55,478 nt of DNA from positions 1-55,478 of the forward strand of contig NZ_JAAMRE010000037.1 in assembly GCF_013522705.1 (NCBI RefSeq), written 5' to 3'. This DNA comes from Pseudomonas lurida (lineage in GTDB: Bacteria; Pseudomonadota; Gammaproteobacteria; Pseudomonadales; Pseudomonadaceae). Shown here piece by piece: positions 53,061-55,478 of the stretch (its first letter is position 1; each line of letters begins with the position of its first letter). Made by a program: the position numbers and the translations under genes. Under the pieces are notes generated by a model. It was not told the DNA's origin. It ran no database searches and saw only the letters and a program-made list of their open reading frames with translations.

Positions 53061-55238
53061 ATGACTTCTAAAAATAACTCTGCCACCGTGGTATCCGACG
53101 TGTTGCTCACAGCTCCTGCGGAAAAACCCTCAGGTTCCAAGTCATTGAGCTCCACCTCCGCGCTGGCCACCCAGCAATACCTGTACTTCACCGAGACCAA
53201 TACCGACCGCATCCTCGACAATCTCGACGGTCTGCGTGACATGGTGTTCCCGCGTCCGCCTCACGCCGAGGGCGATGGCGAACAGCACAGCGACCAGGAA
53301 TTCCCCTCGGTGTGCCTGATCGGCCTGGGTCGTTGCGGTTCGAACATCGCCCTGGATGTGGCAGAGCTGGTGTACAACGCGCGCAAGTTTTACCTGAACG
53401 AGTTCAGCACTGAAGACAAGTCGATCGATAAGGGTTACAGCCCGGCCCAGTGGATCCGCAACAACCTGCGCCTGGGCAATGGCAAGGCCAGCAAACCGGT
53501 ATTCTTGGTGGAGCCGCTGGTCATGCTGGGCGATCTGGACAAGGACATCGCCGGGCGCATCCGCTTCTCGCGCAAGAACGAAAAAAGCGGGTTCCTGCGC
53601 GACTACAGCAAAATGAAAATCATGGACCTGTCGGAAGTGCACGCCGGTGGCGCCGGCAACGCGCCAATCCTGGGCCAGTACCTGGCCAAGATCATCCTCA
53701 ATAAAGACACCCAGCGCTTTTCCAGCCCCGACTGGAAGATGATTCACTCGTACCTCATCGATTCATGCGGCATCAAGGCCAACCAGTCGCGCCTGTATTT
53801 TTCGATCTTCAGCGCCGGCGGTGGCACCGGCTCGGGCATGGCTTCGGAGTTCGGCCTGGCCCAGCAGCATTCGTACATGAACAAGACATTCGACACCAAG
53901 CCCGCCGACGAGCACGACAGCAAGAGCGGCCACGCCTTCGTGTTCGAGCCGATCTTTACCAGCGGCATTTGCGTGCTGCCGAATATTTCCGACCATCGCA
54001 GCGAGATGTCCGAGGCCTTGCACATCAACGCCGGGCGTCTGCTATGCAAATACCTGTCGGAAGAATGGGATTTCTCTTACAACTTCGCCAATGAAGACAG
54101 CAGCGAAGCCAGTGTGAAAGGGCGTATCCGGCCCTGGAACGCCATGATGCTGATCTCCAACGACATCATGCGTTATGCCGAAGAAAGCGATGACGGCAAC
54201 ATCCAGAACATTGATGTCAATGCCATGGAAAAACACGCCAACCAATACATCTCACAGCAGATCTTCAACATTCTTACGGCCCAGGCCGTGACCACCGACT
54301 ACGATCAGAACTACTTCCGACGCGCCGGCATCGACATCGGCGAGACCATTCGCCTGGATGCCAACGACTTGTTTATGAGCCTGGCCGGCCCTGTGGCGAT
54401 TGCGTACGCTGAATCCGTCGTCCCCGAAACCCCGGCGCCCTCGAATGACAAATTCAAGGTGTTCGAAAAAGAACCTCAGCGCCTGAACATCGACGACCTG
54501 TTCTTCCGGTCCATCGACCTGCCGCATTTCAACAAGGTCACCCAGGCCATCGAAGGCATCAGCCTGTTGCCGATCGAGTCCAAGCGGTACAAGGCATCCC
54601 TGGAGCAATACAAGAACTCCGGCTATGACGCAGCGGCGCTGCACGACCTGCACTTCTTCAAGAACTGCTCGTCGGTGGTGTCGATCGTCTCATTGCCCAA
54701 GGACTACAAGCTGTCCTACATGGACCTGAATCGGCTCAAGACGCACCTCAACAGCCTGTTCCCCAACACCACGCTCAAGCGTTATGCCCTGGTGATCGGC
54801 GCGTCGGCCAACCTGTCGCTGACCACCCTGATCGCCAAGAGCCCGTGCCTGTCGGACGACTTCCTGACGCTGATCGTGGCATTTATCAAACGCTGTTTCG
54901 CCCGTAACCCCTACCGATTCGATGACACCCTGGACAACTCGATCCTGGACTTCATCATCCACGAGGATTTCGATGAGGAGCGCATCGACGAACTGCTCAA
55001 CGAGTTCGAGAACCCGGCGAAAATCCTCGATACCAACTGGTACGCGATCAAACCGATGTACGAGAAGAAGTACCGCGAGCTGATCAACGACAAAGAGAAG
55101 TTCGTGTCCATCAATGACATTCGCCTGTCACGGGACTGCGTGAAAAAGGCGATCAAGTACCTGCGCGAGATTTACCGTCACCGCATCGGCAAGACCAAGG
55201 TGATTTCACTGAACAACCACACCGGCAAGACCGGCTAG
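53061..55238 (+). CDS. Divergent tubulin/FtsZ-superfamily protein of unknown function
   Basis: 725 residues from ATG 53061; no good ribosome site is visible. A disordered start (1-80) precedes a nucleotide-binding region: CLIGLGRCGSN (85-95, like the tubulin/FtsZ T1 loop), VHAGGAGN (193-200, T3-like) and SAGGGTGSGM (251-260), which is the GGGTGSG tubulin signature. A later FRRAGIDIGETIRLDANDLF segment could hold the T7 acidic residues, but I cannot align it. The C-terminal 250 residues resemble nothing I know. It is much larger than FtsZ (about 390). It may correspond to the FtsZ-like families proposed to act in membrane remodelling. It follows the cyclic-di-GMP gene by 204 bp and is followed by an IS-like end, so partners are not visible here. 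Confidence 0.8.
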   Translation: MTSKNNSATVVSDVLLTAPAEKPSGSKSLSSTSALATQQYLYFTETNTDRILDNLDGLRDMVFPRPPHAEGDGEQHSDQEFPSVCLIGLGRCGSNIALDVAELVYNARKFYLNEFSTEDKSIDKGYSPAQWIRNNLRLGNGKASKPVFLVEPLVMLGDLDKDIAGRIRFSRKNEKSGFLRDYSKMKIMDLSEVHAGGAGNAPILGQYLAKIILNKDTQRFSSPDWKMIHSYLIDSCGIKANQSRLYFSIFSAGGGTGSGMASEFGLAQQHSYMNKTFDTKPADEHDSKSGHAFVFEPIFTSGICVLPNISDHRSEMSEALHINAGRLLCKYLSEEWDFSYNFANEDSSEASVKGRIRPWNAMMLISNDIMRYAEESDDGNIQNIDVNAMEKHANQYISQQIFNILTAQAVTTDYDQNYFRRAGIDIGETIRLDANDLFMSLAGPVAIAYAESVVPETPAPSNDKFKVFEKEPQRLNIDDLFFRSIDLPHFNKVTQAIEGISLLPIESKRYKASLEQYKNSGYDAAALHDLHFFKNCSSVVSIVSLPKDYKLSYMDLNRLKTHLNSLFPNTTLKRYALVIGASANLSLTTLIAKSPCLSDDFLTLIVAFIKRCFARNPYRFDDTLDNSILDFIIHEDFDEERIDELLNEFENPAKILDTNWYAIKPMYEKKYRELINDKEKFVSINDIRLSRDCVKKAIKYLREIYRHRIGKTKVISLNNHTGKTG

Positions 55239-55290
55239 GTTGAGGCGCGGCCATCGCGGCCTGGAAATCCATGGGCAGCCCCCTGACGCT

Positions 55291-55361
55291 GTGGTGAGCG
55301 GGCTTGCTGGGTGAACGGGCTTGCCGTGGTGAACGGGCTTGCTGTGGTGAACGGGCTTGCT
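55291..55361 (+). repeat. Four tandem copies of an 18-bp REP-head-like unit
   Basis: The unit GTGGTGAACGGGCTTGCT occurs exactly at 55326-55343 and 55344-55361. A one-base variant (GTGGTGAGCGGGCTTGCT) is at 55291-55308 and a 17-base variant at 55309-55325. The GCGGGCTTGCT core is that of Pseudomonas REPs. A fifth unit begins GTGGT and is then broken at 55366/55367. Confidence 0.85.
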
Positions 55362-55366
55362 GTGGT

Positions 55367-55478
55367 AATGGAATGGACGCCCCCTTCCTAACGGCATCTA
55401 TGTGCCAAAGTTAAAGTGTTATCCACACTTAGCGGAAGGGAGCGTCCTCATGCAGATTACGACTGTTTCGGTTGACTT
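55367..55478 (+). mobile_element. Left end of a probable IS110-family element (cut by window)
   Basis: The tandem array stops at 55366. Unrelated sequence with a GGAATGGACGCCCCCTTCC end-like stretch follows, then a recombinase-like start. The noncoding left end is short (about 83 bp), which would fit the IS1111 subgroup better than the IS110 group with its long left end. Only the start is seen. Confidence 0.5.
55450..55478 (+). CDS. Start of a probable IS110-family transposase, cut by window
   Basis: ATG 55450 has GAAGGGAG about eight bases upstream. Nine codons are visible (MQITTVSVD), like the MKITTVGIDLAKNVF start of IS110-family DEDD recombinases, in which the first Asp belongs to the catalytic set. 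The evidence is short but specific in form. Confidence 0.5.

Noticed and set aside
55291..55361. CRISPR array
   Set aside because: The units are directly adjacent with no spacers and match a REP head; no cas genes are seen.
55419..55427. Perfect DnaA-box sequence TTATCCACA
   Set aside because: A single box without a cluster, AT-rich unwinding region or replication genes; it lies in the probable IS end. Best taken as chance.

Overview
The window reads as chromosome of a fluorescent Pseudomonas (P. fluorescens group). The clues are gene content (an emhABC/ttgABC-type efflux operon with its TetR repressor, a complete pca pathway, olsBA, and an MHYT-GGDEF-EAL protein), GC-rich codon use with Pseudomonas-style ribosome sites, and REP/BIME repeats built on GTGGGAG-(A/G)GGGCTTG heads between genes. 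Most of it is ordinary core and near-core chromosome. The right edge turns accessory.

Layout. 1-4,000: TPM-domain protein and LemA (minus), divergent from a periplasmic GH3 beta-glucosidase (bglX). 4,100-9,000: subtilase autotransporter; then, on the minus strand, a YceI protein and a phospholipase D-type cardiolipin synthase whose frame is broken at a 7-base homopolymer. 9,100-12,900: a class C beta-lactamase-like hydrolase with a small membrane protein, divergent from olsBA (ornithine lipid synthesis) across a region holding two opposed PHO-box-like sites, then acpH. 12,900-15,650: ArsR regulator, MFS exporter and Old Yellow Enzyme, with repeated operator-like palindromes in front. 15,850-22,600: emhR divergent from emhABC. 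22,700-28,400: HscC chaperone with a J-like membrane protein, an OprD-family porin, and a lipoprotein polysaccharide deacetylase.

28,437-39,120 (minus strand) is a complete protocatechuate branch of the beta-ketoadipate pathway, transcribed pcaR, pcaK, pcaIJF, pcaHG, an MHS-family transporter (pcaT type), pcaB, pcaD, pcaC. Paired CGATAATCG/CGATTATCG cores, 19 bp apart each time, lie upstream of pcaR and of pcaI and are the likely PcaR operators. AAnAAnAA motifs next to some transporter and porin starts suggest Crc/Hfq catabolite control.

39,300-50,500: a small cytosolic protein, the PitA phosphate transporter, a 38-residue single-span membrane protein (CcoM-like) behind two ANR-type boxes, a LysR-RidA-PLP enzyme module, RapA, a Spinster-like MFS transporter and a YkgJ-type cysteine-cluster protein. 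50,592-55,238: a cyclic-di-GMP enzyme, then a 725-residue protein carrying a tubulin/FtsZ GTP-binding signature. This divergent tubulin-like protein is the best candidate for a poorly described system. It is followed by an 18-bp REP-like tandem repeat and the apparent left end of an IS110-family element cut by the window edge, so any partner genes lie outside.
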